A stretch of 64,000 bases of DNA. Origin: a virus. Positions 17,033 through 23,970 of this stretch are shown here, in pieces. Location: positions 21,209-85,208 of the IMG/VR virus record IMGVR_UViG_3300035438_001058. The stretch is one strand, 5' to 3'. Each line of letters begins with the position of its first letter. Positions within the stretch are counted from its first letter, which is position 1. The translations under genes and the position numbers were made by a program. The notes below the pieces were generated by a model. That model ran no database searches and was not told the DNA's origin. It worked only from the letters and a program-made list of their open reading frames with translations.

Positions 17033-17123
17033 TGCCAGCAACAGGAGTCGAACCTGTATTTCATTACACGAACCCTTGAACGGAGAACCGTATAATGCGC
17101 ATTACCGCTAATGCTATGCTGGC
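17033..17123 (-). tRNA. tRNA-like gene with a 36-base anticodon arm
   Basis: Acceptor stem GCCAGCA (17123-17117) pairs perfectly with TGCTGGC (17040-17034); the D arm GCAT-TAGCGGTA-ATGC has the conserved GG; the T arm ACAGG-TTCGACT-CCTGT is perfect and the variable loop is 4 bases. The anticodon arm, however, is 36 rather than 17 bases: a 9-bp stem CATTATACG (17097-17089) / CGTGTAATG (17070-17062) with an 18-base head. In the head, CC and GG close a 7-base loop GTTCAAG, which would present anticodon UCA with U33 and A37. No CCA is encoded and the discriminator is A. It may be an odd UGA reader, a decoy, or need processing. Confidence 0.55.
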
Positions 17124-17125
17124 TT

Positions 17126-17155
17126 AAAACCCCCCACCTGCATTCAGGTAGGGGG
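17126..17155 (-). terminator. Intrinsic terminator or processing hairpin upstream of the tRNA-like gene
   Basis: On the minus strand CCCCCTACCTG and CAGGTGGGGGG form a GC-rich stem with a 4-base loop, followed by TTTT and then the tRNA-like gene. It would end transcription of the small genes before it or help release the tRNA precursor. Confidence 0.6.
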
Positions 17156-17251
17156 TAAACCGGCTCTGATAAAGTGTGCCCTTTCGGGGCCTGTAGTACG
17201 CTCACGACTAAACAGTCCAGAATAATCGCGCGACACTTCCAGTTTCCTCTA
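17156..17251 (-). other. Non-coding spacer with small hairpins
   Basis: No real gene: the only frame across it also runs through the tRNA-like gene. Two small hairpins are visible on the minus strand, GACTGTTTAGTC and GCCCCGAAAGGGC. A short structured RNA is possible but not shown. Confidence 0.3.
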
Positions 17252-17596
17252 TCAGGCCTTCCCGTGTAAATACTCATCCAACGCCGAATCTTTATCCGAC
17301 GCTGGATATGCTAGTGGGTTTAGAGGGTGCGTCTCATGTACCGCTCCATCTTTAAATATCCACCAGCGAGTTTCTTTGACTACTAAAATGTGCTCTACGC
17401 GACATTTTAAGTAGTACTTAAATTCAAACAGTCCCCTCTTCTCCTCTATAATGGAGATGTACTCTGTAACCATATGGTCCAAGAGTTCTGGGACACCTGT
17501 AATGCCTTTAAGGCAAGATAGAATACCGAACATTGCGGGTATGCTATCCTCCTGCGAGGACTTTATCTTTAGGATTGACCGGAGATGACTAATCAT
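17252..17596 (-). CDS. Unknown protein
   Basis: 114 residues starting MISHLRSILKIKSSQEDSIP, with a mixed alpha/beta pattern and a Trp-rich stretch ILVVKETRWWIFKDGAVHET. It overlaps a 56-residue gene at its start by 8 bases. It ends TGA TAG, so termination is secure under either code. No family recognised. Confidence 0.6.
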   Translation of the reverse strand: MISHLRSILKIKSSQEDSIPAMFGILSCLKGITGVPELLDHMVTEYISIIEEKRGLFEFKYYLKCRVEHILVVKETRWWIFKDGAVHETHPLNPLAYPASDKDSALDEYLHGKA

Positions 17597-17759
17597 CTTT
17601 CGGTTTTTTTGCTATTACCTTAACATTGTTGCGCTTTAGGCGCTCAGTGCCAAGGTAAGTGTTACCTAAAGTTGGGCTAAACAGCGGGGTCGACCGCTTT
17701 TTCGGCTTAGGAAGTGGGGTATAAAAACCCTTGCTTTTCCTAACTTTTTCGTTTTCCAT
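17589..17759 (-). CDS. Small basic protein
   Basis: A 56-codon frame, MENEKVRKSKGFYTPLPKPK onward, basic and Pro-rich (PLPKPKKRSTPLFSPTLGNT; NNVKVIAKKPKDD). It fills the otherwise empty gap between two genes, overlapping the upstream gene by 20 bases and the downstream start by 8 bases, ending UAG. That tight packing is the main support. Function unknown; the charge would suit nucleic-acid or membrane-surface binding. Confidence 0.55.
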   Translation of the reverse strand: MENEKVRKSKGFYTPLPKPKKRSTPLFSPTLGNTYLGTERLKRNNVKVIAKKPKDD

Positions 17760-18072
17760 ACTCGAATTTTTTTCGGGGGTGGAACCCGTTTTGACGAAAA
17801 TGCTCTGCCAGGCTCTCTACTATATTGTAGTTCTCGTCTAGCTCGGTAATTACCGTTTTTACTTTTCCGTATCGCCAGATATGCTGGTTCCTGACGACGG
17901 TAATTTTTGAATTTGATAGCTCGTCTACTATCCGAGGGATAGTGTACCCCTGTTCGTGCATATCCTGGATCATGGATACGCAGAGCGACATCGACGGCGA
18001 GTGTGTGGAGAGCCGTAAATTCTCTGCTACAAATCGCAGTGCAAAAGCGGCCCCCTTTTCGAATTCTGTCAT
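17740..18072 (-). CDS. Unknown protein
   Basis: 110 residues (MTEFEKGAAFALRFVAENLR). The helical middle with SMIQDMHEQGYTIPRIVDEL resembles a helix-turn-helix in layout, and the tail is basic (RQNGFHPRKKFEYGKRKS), so DNA binding is possible. Its start forms an ATGA overlap with the preceding envelope gene. UAG stop. No family recognised. Confidence 0.6.
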   Translation of the reverse strand: MTEFEKGAAFALRFVAENLRLSTHSPSMSLCVSMIQDMHEQGYTIPRIVDELSNSKITVVRNQHIWRYGKVKTVITELDENYNIVESLAEHFRQNGFHPRKKFEYGKRKS

Positions 18073-18983
18073 AATCCGAATCTTACGTTTATGGATGAAG
18101 CCAGATTTTTTATAGGGCTCACACCCCTCTGGCCGTTTTTGATTTCACTGTAGTCTACTAGCCATCCAAACTGAATGGCTTTTTTGTACTTTACCTGCAG
18201 TAAAGTCTTAATACCAAACCCATTGTAAAATGGATTGGTGGGTAAAAAGAGTTTACTGTTTATGATACTTGTCGCCATGCTAGTAATGTCGTCAGCGAAT
18301 GGTATGTGCAGTTTGGATATTTCTGCGTTTACCATTTCTGATACATCAGGTACTAGCCCGACATTGTTTGAGGCATCAAGTGATGTTACCCAGTAGGGGT
18401 AAACATTTCCTGATATCCCCCATTTTTTGTACGGGGACGACTTTAATGAGGGGCTGATAATGTTGTACATATTCAGCTCTACCCTAAGATCAACCCTGCC
18501 ACTAATGAGTGGCTTACTAGCCTCCTCTTTGAGGGCCGCAATTGCGAGCTCCTCTAATAGGTGGCTTCTGTCAGTCAAAAGATCAGCTATTAAGCCGATT
18601 GATTTTGCTGAGTATATACTGGGTTGCTCCATTCTACCTTTACCCCATTGTATAGAGGCTTGGGCGTACGGTATTCCCAGAGTCACAGATTTGGTAATCT
18701 CAAATCCTCTAAAGGATTGAGTTCTTACCCCTGTAAGTGGGTTAATATCCATCAAGATGTTTTCGACACCTATTGGGATATTGAATCCTATCTGATTTTC
18801 GACATCATGAATGTCGCTCTGATTAATCTTGGCATCAAAATACTGTTCTAGATCCACTGTTGAGGTGGAGTAACGGTATTGTATGCCATTGTTCACATCC
18901 ACCACACTGTGGCTCAGGAATCTACTAAAGTAGCCCTGAGCCTGTGCGGATGTAGCGATCAGCACTAAAATGACGACCCTCAT
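18069..18983 (-). CDS. Exported protein of the T9SS-linked envelope cassette
   Basis: 304 residues with a short signal peptide (MRVVILVLIATSAQAQ). The mature part is beta-rich with alternating hydrophobic patterns and ends VRFGL, a terminal aromatic/hydrophobic pattern often seen in outer-membrane beta barrels. It directly follows the T9SS type-B protein with an ATGA overlap and is likely coupled to it. In Bacteroidota, type-B sorted proteins are often paired with an outer-membrane PorP/SprF protein; this gene or the one at 19608 could play that part, but I cannot assign the family by eye. Confidence 0.6.
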   Translation of the reverse strand: MRVVILVLIATSAQAQGYFSRFLSHSVVDVNNGIQYRYSTSTVDLEQYFDAKINQSDIHDVENQIGFNIPIGVENILMDINPLTGVRTQSFRGFEITKSVTLGIPYAQASIQWGKGRMEQPSIYSAKSIGLIADLLTDRSHLLEELAIAALKEEASKPLISGRVDLRVELNMYNIISPSLKSSPYKKWGISGNVYPYWVTSLDASNNVGLVPDVSEMVNAEISKLHIPFADDITSMATSIINSKLFLPTNPFYNGFGIKTLLQVKYKKAIQFGWLVDYSEIKNGQRGVSPIKNLASSINVRFGL

Positions 18984-19618
18984 TTAATAAGGGTTATGTC
19001 GCCAAAGTATGTCAGGCCATCGGTTGTGATGACCCATATATACACGGCTGGCGGATAATTTGCACCGTCCCAGCCACTAAACTCATCATTGGTGTAAAAG
19101 CCAGAGCGGCTCCACACCTCTGATCCCCAACGGTCGAACACCATCATCTCCTCAATGAGGATACTCTCCTCACTTATTGGATAGATGAAGGCGTTTATTG
19201 TGTCCCCGTTAGGACTGAACGCATTCGGCACCCAAAACTTGGCCTTTTTCTTAGGCCCGACAATTGCTGTATCAATAACAGCTGTGTCGATGGGTGTATC
19301 ACAACTAGTGGCAACAACCACCTGATCGTATGCGCCAATGGTGGACTTTCCGTCATCATTGACTAACACGATTCTAGTGTACCACAACGTGCCTGGCGTT
19401 GTGATAATAATCATTGTAGAGTCTTCACCTCCCCCAAACACATGGCCGAAGGGAAGCTCATACTCAGCACTACCTCCCGTTATATCAAACGTGGAGTACG
19501 ACCCAGTGGCTGGGTCTGATGTTTCATACAGGTAAAATGGTTCGCCTACGCAAACCTCCTGTTGGGCTGCCACTCCTGTACTCAGTAGCAGCAGCCCTAT
19601 TAGGACCCTATAGATCAT
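18980..19618 (-). CDS. Secreted protein with T9SS type-B (gliding-motility-associated) C-terminal domain
   Basis: 212 residues from ATG 19618, which begins a clear signal peptide (MIYRVLIGLLLLSTGVAAQ); the longer reading from 19666 adds sequence overlapping the previous gene. After a beta-rich Ig-like region, the last 85 residues match the type-B sorting domain: FWVPNAFSPNGDTINAFIYP, MMVFDRWGSEVW, FSGWDG, PPAVYIWVI and a final GDITLIK. This domain sends proteins through the type IX secretion system to the cell surface in Bacteroidota. A phage gene with it should place a protein on the infected cell's exterior. TGA stop in an ATGA overlap. Confidence 0.87.
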   Translation of the reverse strand: MIYRVLIGLLLLSTGVAAQQEVCVGEPFYLYETSDPATGSYSTFDITGGSAEYELPFGHVFGGGEDSTMIIITTPGTLWYTRIVLVNDDGKSTIGAYDQVVVATSCDTPIDTAVIDTAIVGPKKKAKFWVPNAFSPNGDTINAFIYPISEESILIEEMMVFDRWGSEVWSRSGFYTNDEFSGWDGANYPPAVYIWVITTDGLTYFGDITLIK

Positions 19619-20306
19619 TTTTATATAATTTTTTGGGGGTTGTCCCCCGTTTAACATATACCCCAATAGACGCGGAGTGCATACGTGCCGTATTAACTAC
19701 GGACGTAATGTCTACGTCTACTTGGAGCATTGCTCCGATCTTAACACCTGAATCAAACAGGTGCCCTATCCCAACTTTTATTGGGATGATTTTGCCTGAG
19801 TTCCGGTGTAGCGCGTTTTTTTTACGAATCATTGGCATTGCTGCCATCTGATCGTTCGCGCTTTTTAATGAGTTCAGTATTGTGGGGCGTCCGAACCCCT
19901 TATCGTAGACCAGCTTATAGCCGATCTTGAGGGTTACGAACTGATACCCCCCGGACAGGGCGAAATCTTCCCCGAACCCAGCCTCGATTGAGGCGGATAG
20001 GTACTGAAGTGCCGACTTAGAGGTCGACACTTCTGCCCGCAAGAATGCGGGGAAGGTTTCGTAATACGCTTCCGCATTCACCCCGAAAGATGGGGCGAAT
20101 ATGAAGCGTTTTAGCGACTTTTTGTAGTCGCTGAGCTGGATATTTTTGTCCTCCAGATAGGACACCAGATCGGTATTTTCATACCGGATCTTGGGGCTCA
20201 AGACCCCGAAGCCTGCAGACAAACCGTAGTCGATTTGCTGGGCGTACGTAGCGGTGGTAAGAAGCAGGAGGAAAACTATCCCCCTGCCCTTGATTTTGTT
20301 ATGCAT
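19608..20306 (-). CDS. Outer-membrane beta-barrel-like protein
   Basis: 232 residues with a signal peptide (KGRGIVFLLLLTTATYAQQ) and a mature part of alternating strands rich in Gly and aromatics (IDYGLSAGFGVLSPKIRY; FALSGGYQFVTLKIGYKLVY; HSASIGVYVKR), typical of small outer-membrane barrels. It is first of three consecutive exported proteins and overlaps the next start by 11 bases. It could anchor or translocate the T9SS-sorted neighbour. UAG stop. Confidence 0.65.
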   Translation of the reverse strand: MHNKIKGRGIVFLLLLTTATYAQQIDYGLSAGFGVLSPKIRYENTDLVSYLEDKNIQLSDYKKSLKRFIFAPSFGVNAEAYYETFPAFLRAEVSTSKSALQYLSASIEAGFGEDFALSGGYQFVTLKIGYKLVYDKGFGRPTILNSLKSANDQMAAMPMIRKKNALHRNSGKIIPIKVGIGHLFDSGVKIGAMLQVDVDITSVVNTARMHSASIGVYVKRGTTPKKLYKNDL

Positions 20307-20307
20307 T

Positions 20308-20982
20308 TTATAGCTTTGGTTGTACGACGAACCCAGTTTCGTCGTTGTGTTTGAAGAGCTCGAATGCTGGGTTCGAGATTTGTTTCCACTCCCTGCTGTA
20401 CGTCAGCAGGGAGTATAGTGAGCGTCCATTATGCGCCAGACTAGCTGGTATGTATATTAGGTCTGCTGTCAACCTCCCTTGTGTGAGCGATCCCCAACCT
20501 ACACCGCTACCAGTGAAGTGGATGTTGCATCGCAATTCCCCCGACTCGTATATGTACCCAATACGGTCATTATCCTGCGAATTGTTTGCCCAGAGGGTAT
20601 ATTCCTTTGTTGCTCTGATTACCTCTTTGTCACCAATACCCCACATTTTCATGGAGTCAGCACAAGAGCGCGACACCTTTGCACAGGTCTCGGTAAGCGA
20701 CATAAAATATGTCGCCTTGGTTTCTAGCACTTGACTTTTAAACCAAGGCTGTGTGGACAACCACTTTGCCATTGTTGTGGCAGGAATGCTTAGTGTATGG
20801 GCTTTTTTGGGGTGCCAGATAGTGCACAAGTCACTTTTATTAGTGATGTGTACCCATCTGAGTTCATTGTCCTCCACAACACTCCAATCAAGAAGTTCAC
20901 ACTTCTCTTTTTCGGTTATGAAAAAACTAAAACCGTTGTAGGTGGGACAGACCCTTCGTTTACTTCCCAGGAATTTTTTCAT
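20308..20982 (-). CDS. Unknown protein
   Basis: 224 residues (MKKFLGSKRRVCPTYNGFSF) with many Trp and Cys (CADSMKMWGIGD; SGVGWGSLTQGRL). No signal peptide or known domain is evident. It ends UAA one base before the envelope cassette, so it belongs to the same operon. Upstream lies the cloverleaf-like repeat element, which probably separates it from the preceding gene. Confidence 0.6.
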   Translation of the reverse strand: MKKFLGSKRRVCPTYNGFSFFITEKEKCELLDWSVVEDNELRWVHITNKSDLCTIWHPKKAHTLSIPATTMAKWLSTQPWFKSQVLETKATYFMSLTETCAKVSRSCADSMKMWGIGDKEVIRATKEYTLWANNSQDNDRIGYIYESGELRCNIHFTGSGVGWGSLTQGRLTADLIYIPASLAHNGRSLYSLLTYSREWKQISNPAFELFKHNDETGFVVQPKL

Positions 20983-21012
20983 ACTTTGTTTTTTAGTTTA
21001 AAAGGTTAAAAA

Positions 21013-21120
21013 TCCCCAGGAATTGTGCTATAGTACTTGTGGCGGTTTCTAGTGAAACATTGACCATAGTTAGGCGGTTTCTAGTGAAACATTGACCAAG
21101 TAGTAGCACAACCCTGGGGT
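21013..21120 (-). terminator. Large hairpin enclosing two repeat hairpins, probable terminator
   Basis: The outer arms CCCCAGGaaTTGTGCTA (from 21014) and TAGCACAAccCTGGGG (to 21119) are inverted repeats broken by two mismatches and extend inwards as GTACTTG / CAAGTAGT. They enclose two copies of a 26-base repeat, each with its own GTTTC-TAGT-GAAAC stem. On the minus strand the structure is followed by ATTTTT, so it may end transcription of the gene ending at 21124. The fold is a stem with two side hairpins. Confidence 0.6.
21041..21098. repeat. Two direct repeats of 26 bases, 32 bases apart
   Basis: The sequence GGCGGTTTCTAGTGAAACAT plus TGACCA occurs identically at 21041-21066 and 21073-21098. 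The 32-base period equals about three helical turns, and each copy has an internal inverted repeat, so operator sites for a dimeric regulator are an alternative to RNA hairpins. Confidence 0.85.
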
Positions 21121-21123
21121 TGT

Positions 21124-21924
21124 TTATGCTTTGTAATGTGCTTGTGGTTGTTGCTCACCTTCTATGGTGATGAGTTTTTCGTAGCGGTCAAATGCCGCAT
21201 TGCACAATTGGGTGCGGTGATCTGGATGCACCCAGCAAGGTGCACTCAACACCACTGTTTTGTAGTGCAATCCCATCTCATAGTAGCCGTGGTGGCCACC
21301 ATTTAGCAGGTACTGGAGTTGGACGTTTGTAAACTCAGAGATGGTGGCGACCAGCTGGTCGAAATCTTGCAGCACTTTAGCGTGCTTTTGTTTAAACTCT
21401 TTCACTTCTGCGAGAGTTGCACTCTCAATGCTGCGCATTGATGTAAACGGCCCGCCAGCGTACTGCTGGGACCATAGCACCTTTGTGGTGCTATGGTTTT
21501 TGAATGCGGCAATAAGCCCGTCCATACCAGATGGACGTGGGTCTGCGATGAATTTTTTGACAGCCGTTCCAAGAATTTGCAATTCTTCGTTTTCTTTTGC
21601 CACTTTGGCCGCATAAGCCACCGCCTCAGCGGCGAGCCTTGCTCGATACGCCTTCGCATCCGCCACATCGGCCAGGATTTTTTCCAGGTTATTTGGCAAA
21701 CTTCTGGCCGATGCCCAGAAGTGGTATTCACGGCGGAAGTTCCGCCCTGAGATTAGTACCTGAACTACTTCAGGTAGCTCATTGAATTTTCGAGTATTCC
21801 ACTCGCTAGTCGTGATTCTAACTCCTTTAATGGTGAAATGAAAATCACTGCAAAATCGGTTAAATGTCACGGATAGGTGTCCTGCCGTGTACGTGAATCG
21901 GTCAAACTTGTTCTGATCGCTCAT
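21124..21924 (-). CDS. Unknown helical protein
   Basis: 266 residues from ATG 21924 (MSDQNKFDRFTYTAGHLSVT); an ATG at 21984 would add 20 residues. The N-terminal 80 residues are beta-rich, followed by a long Ala-rich helix (DAKAYRARLAAEAVAYAAKV) and a mixed C-terminal domain. It is followed by the large hairpin element. About 200 bases upstream (21925-22122) hold no gene, only small hairpins such as CTGACT-accttA-GTCAG. No family recognised. Confidence 0.6.
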   Translation of the reverse strand: MSDQNKFDRFTYTAGHLSVTFNRFCSDFHFTIKGVRITTSEWNTRKFNELPEVVQVLISGRNFRREYHFWASARSLPNNLEKILADVADAKAYRARLAAEAVAYAAKVAKENEELQILGTAVKKFIADPRPSGMDGLIAAFKNHSTTKVLWSQQYAGGPFTSMRSIESATLAEVKEFKQKHAKVLQDFDQLVATISEFTNVQLQYLLNGGHHGYYEMGLHYKTVVLSAPCWVHPDHRTQLCNAAFDRYEKLITIEGEQQPQAHYKA

Positions 21925-22122
21925 TTTTATATTTGAACTTTGGTTTGTTAGACCTTGGTAGTTAGCCCGTTCACTGATGTTCAATCAGCATACCCCTTTT
22001 TCAGGGTTTTCCATAAATTTGCCTACTCTAGTTTACCCCTTTTCGGCTACCTGGGTAATGGTTACTGTGCTTGTAGAATGAGTGTCTACACTTAGCTGAC
22101 TACCTTAGTCAGAGCACTTTTT

Positions 22123-22398
22123 TTACTCGATTATATCCCCCCTTACATGGGACGATATTAGAATCCGCCCTAAAGCGGTTTTACTTGTCAGGATTAGAAC
22201 CTGATTGTCGCACCCGACCAGTGCGATACCTGTCGAGTCCTTACACAGGACGGTGACGGGTTTTACTAGTTTGGAGTAGGCCCGCGATTCACGAGCATTT
22301 ACAACGTCTTCCGCGGGGCGGTTGATGTCATCGTAATCCGCAACTTGCAGCGCAAAGGCTGCGAAGGCTGTGACTACTATAATTATGAAATATTTCAT
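22123..22398 (-). CDS. Small exported protein
   Basis: 91 residues with a signal peptide (MKYFIIIVVTAFAAFALQVA) and a mature part with two Cys (VTVLCKDSTGIALVGCDNQV) that could form a disulfide in the periplasm. It is in the same frame as the upstream gene, from which only one TGA and 21 bases separate it; the signal peptide shows that it is a gene of its own. UAA stop. Family unknown. Confidence 0.6.
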   Translation of the reverse strand: MKYFIIIVVTAFAAFALQVADYDDINRPAEDVVNARESRAYSKLVKPVTVLCKDSTGIALVGCDNQVLILTSKTALGRILISSHVRGDIIE

Positions 22399-22419
22399 AT
22401 TTAAATTTTTTAATATTTC

Positions 22420-22740
22420 TCAAAGGCCTCTATATCGAATTGGCCAATGATGAGAAAAGGTAATATCAAGGATTTCCCCCTTTCTAGGAAAAGGGGAACT
22501 AAAGAAGGTGTTAAAATCAAATCCCTCTATGAAGAGGTTGTCGGTAGCGGAGAGGATCTCAAGAACGCATTCGGCGTAATTGAGGGCACTAGCACGTCCC
22601 CAGGGGAAAGCAAAAACAAGGTATGTTTTATATCTTGTTTTGCGGATTGCGTACCCACTTGCGTGGCTTAACACCAATTTTCCCTTGTTGAAGCTAGGTA
22701 CTGTGTCTAAGTACCTAGCTTCCACTAATATGTCCTTCAT
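22420..22740 (-). CDS. Unknown protein
   Basis: 106 residues from ATG 22740 (MKDILVEARYLDTVPSFNKG); the ATG at 22770 overlaps the upstream gene. Beta-rich with a hydrophobic centre (TYLVFAFPWGRASALNYAEC). Its only stop before the next gene is TGA at 22420-22422; if that were read as Trp it would fuse in frame with the exported protein at 22398. No family recognised. Confidence 0.55.
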   Translation of the reverse strand: MKDILVEARYLDTVPSFNKGKLVLSHASGYAIRKTRYKTYLVFAFPWGRASALNYAECVLEILSATDNLFIEGFDFNTFFSSPFPRKGEILDITFSHHWPIRYRGL

Positions 22741-22750
22741 TTTTTTATGG

Positions 22751-23077
22751 TTAAATTTCGCGTGGCTCACTATGAGACAATATTTCTGGTACCCATTTTA
22801 GCCTACTACAAAGTCTATTGTGCAGCGTTCTGCACAATTCAGCTTCTGCCGGGGTTGCTGGGGCAAATTCCTCGCAAATTAATACGAGTTTTTTTATTCG
22901 GTCATTTGATAAATACCTAAAATAATAGGCATCGATAGGGATAAGGCAATCCTCGTCCGAGCAATGCCTCTCGTCGTCTATGTTATAGACGTATTCATCA
23001 ATAAGAGGGTTTTTAAAATTTGCGCAAACTCCTAGCGCTTTAGTTGACACTGTAAGCCTTGAAATGAAATGTCCCAT
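22751..23077 (-). CDS. Unknown protein
   Basis: 108 residues (MGHFISRLTVSTKALGVCAN) with an acidic middle (YVYNIDDERHCSDEDC) and a helical Cys-containing C-terminus (PAEAELCRTLHNRLCSRLKW). Preceded by about 100 non-coding bases with a possible promoter near 23133. UAA stop. No family recognised. Confidence 0.55.
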   Translation of the reverse strand: MGHFISRLTVSTKALGVCANFKNPLIDEYVYNIDDERHCSDEDCLIPIDAYYFRYLSNDRIKKLVLICEEFAPATPAEAELCRTLHNRLCSRLKWVPEILSHSEPREI

Positions 23078-23132
23078 GATTTCGTTTTTTAATTTATTAA
23101 TTCATAGTTCGGCTATTTGCATTGGTTAGGTG

Positions 23133-23140
23133 CAAATATA
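23133..23140 (-). promoter_or_regulatory. Possible Bacteroidota -7 element
   Basis: TATATTTG on the minus strand fits the Bacteroidota -7 consensus TANNTTTG and lies about 55 bases before the start at 23077. The best TTG upstream is only 14 bases away, short of the usual spacing, so support is weak. Confidence 0.3.
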
Positions 23141-23181
23141 TTAAAATATAGACACAATGGGGTGGGAGGTTAGTTTTCTGG

Positions 23182-23694
23182 TTAGTTTTCTGGTTCTGTG
23201 ACGTTTTCTGGCTTCTCTTCTGGCTTCTCTTCTGGCTTCTCTTCTGGCTTCTCGATTGCACTCAAAGAAACCAATTGATTGTACAAAAAAGTATCCGACA
23301 TCGGATTGATGCAACTTACCGATATCCATTGTATCCGCGCATCTGCGGTTGAAACCTGGAATTTGCATTGTGCTGGCCCTGCATTTAGTTGCAAGGCAAC
23401 TTTCAAATGCATCTTGCACGTGTAAGGTATGTTGCCTACTAAAATTTCGGCAGTTCCTGTGCATTGCATCTTCTCTGAAGCAATGGTATATGTTTTGTCA
23501 TCGGCACCAACACGAGACTCGATACGAGACGTTGGTAGCCCGCTACATACGTAAGACTTCAGCGTCACCGCCTGTATCGGATCGTTCTGAACGAGCGCAA
23601 AAAGTTTTTGGTTTACAGAGCCACCACCGCCTGTTGGCGAAGTGATAGCCGCAAAAGCCGCCTTAACGGCTTCAAGTTTAGTTACCTGGAACAT
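23182..23694 (-). CDS. Unknown protein with C-terminal Glu-Lys-Pro repeats
   Basis: 170 residues, the first leftward gene after the divergent intergenic region. A folded part (MFQVTKLEAVKAAFAAITSP; TAEILVGNIPYTCKMHLKVA) is followed by a tail of EEKP repeats. In DNA the tail is a 12-base tandem repeat (about four copies, 23211-23255) that could change in copy number by slippage. The leading position suggests early, strong expression. No family recognised. Confidence 0.6.
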   Translation of the reverse strand: MFQVTKLEAVKAAFAAITSPTGGGGSVNQKLFALVQNDPIQAVTLKSYVCSGLPTSRIESRVGADDKTYTIASEKMQCTGTAEILVGNIPYTCKMHLKVALQLNAGPAQCKFQVSTADARIQWISVSCINPMSDTFLYNQLVSLSAIEKPEEKPEEKPEEKPENVTEPEN

Positions 23695-23782
23695 AATTGA
23701 AATGATTTTATAATGTTAAAATGAAAAACGATATGAGTAACCCCCCACCCCATTTGTGCCAACAAAAGCGAAGCGGGGGTAT

Positions 23783-23867
23783 GAAGTTGGGGGCCTAACT
23801 CTTTAACCCGAATATGTAAGTTTGACTCTTTAACACGAATATGTAAGTTGGGGGCCAAGCTCTTTAA
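23783..23867 (+). repeat. Interleaved direct repeats
   Basis: AGTTGGGGGCC followed by a CTCTTTAA unit occurs near 23785 and 23846, and CTCTTTAACCCGAATATGTA / CTCTTTAACACGAATATGTA lie at about 23799 and 23826, differing by one base. They resemble iteron-like or operator repeats. Confidence 0.7.
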
Positions 23868-23872
23868 TAGAC

Positions 23873-23892
23873 ATATATATATATATATATAT
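23873..23892. repeat. (AT)10 dinucleotide run
   Basis: Ten AT units in a row within the divergent intergenic region; an easily melted segment next to G tracts. Confidence 0.9.
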
Positions 23893-23970
23893 AAATGAAG
23901 GGGGGGGGTCTTTATATAAATGGGGGGGTATCTTTATTTTAAAGGGGGGCGTATTTAGTCACTAGAATAC

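Larger units (their letters stand above)
23695..23970. other. Divergent, repeat- and G-rich intergenic region (origin or control candidate)
   Basis: About 280 bases between leftward and rightward gene blocks, with no gene. It holds imperfect direct repeats (CTCTTTAACMCGAATATG and AGTTGGGGGCC units), an (AT)10 run, and three G tracts of 6-9 bases at about 23900, 23921 and 23944, plus GGGGG earlier, that could form a G-quadruplex on the plus strand. Such AT-rich, repeat-bearing divergence points often carry origins or early/late switch sites; this is inference. Confidence 0.5.

Noticed and set aside
17011-17277. 88-residue frame on the minus strand
   Set aside because: It runs through the tRNA-like gene and a terminator hairpin and does not look like protein.
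21041-21098. CRISPR array
   Set aside because: Only two repeats with a 6-base gap; spacer length and number do not fit, and no cas genes are seen.
23211-23255. Non-coding satellite repeat
   Set aside because: The 12-base units are in frame and encode the EEKP tail of the gene ending at 23182.
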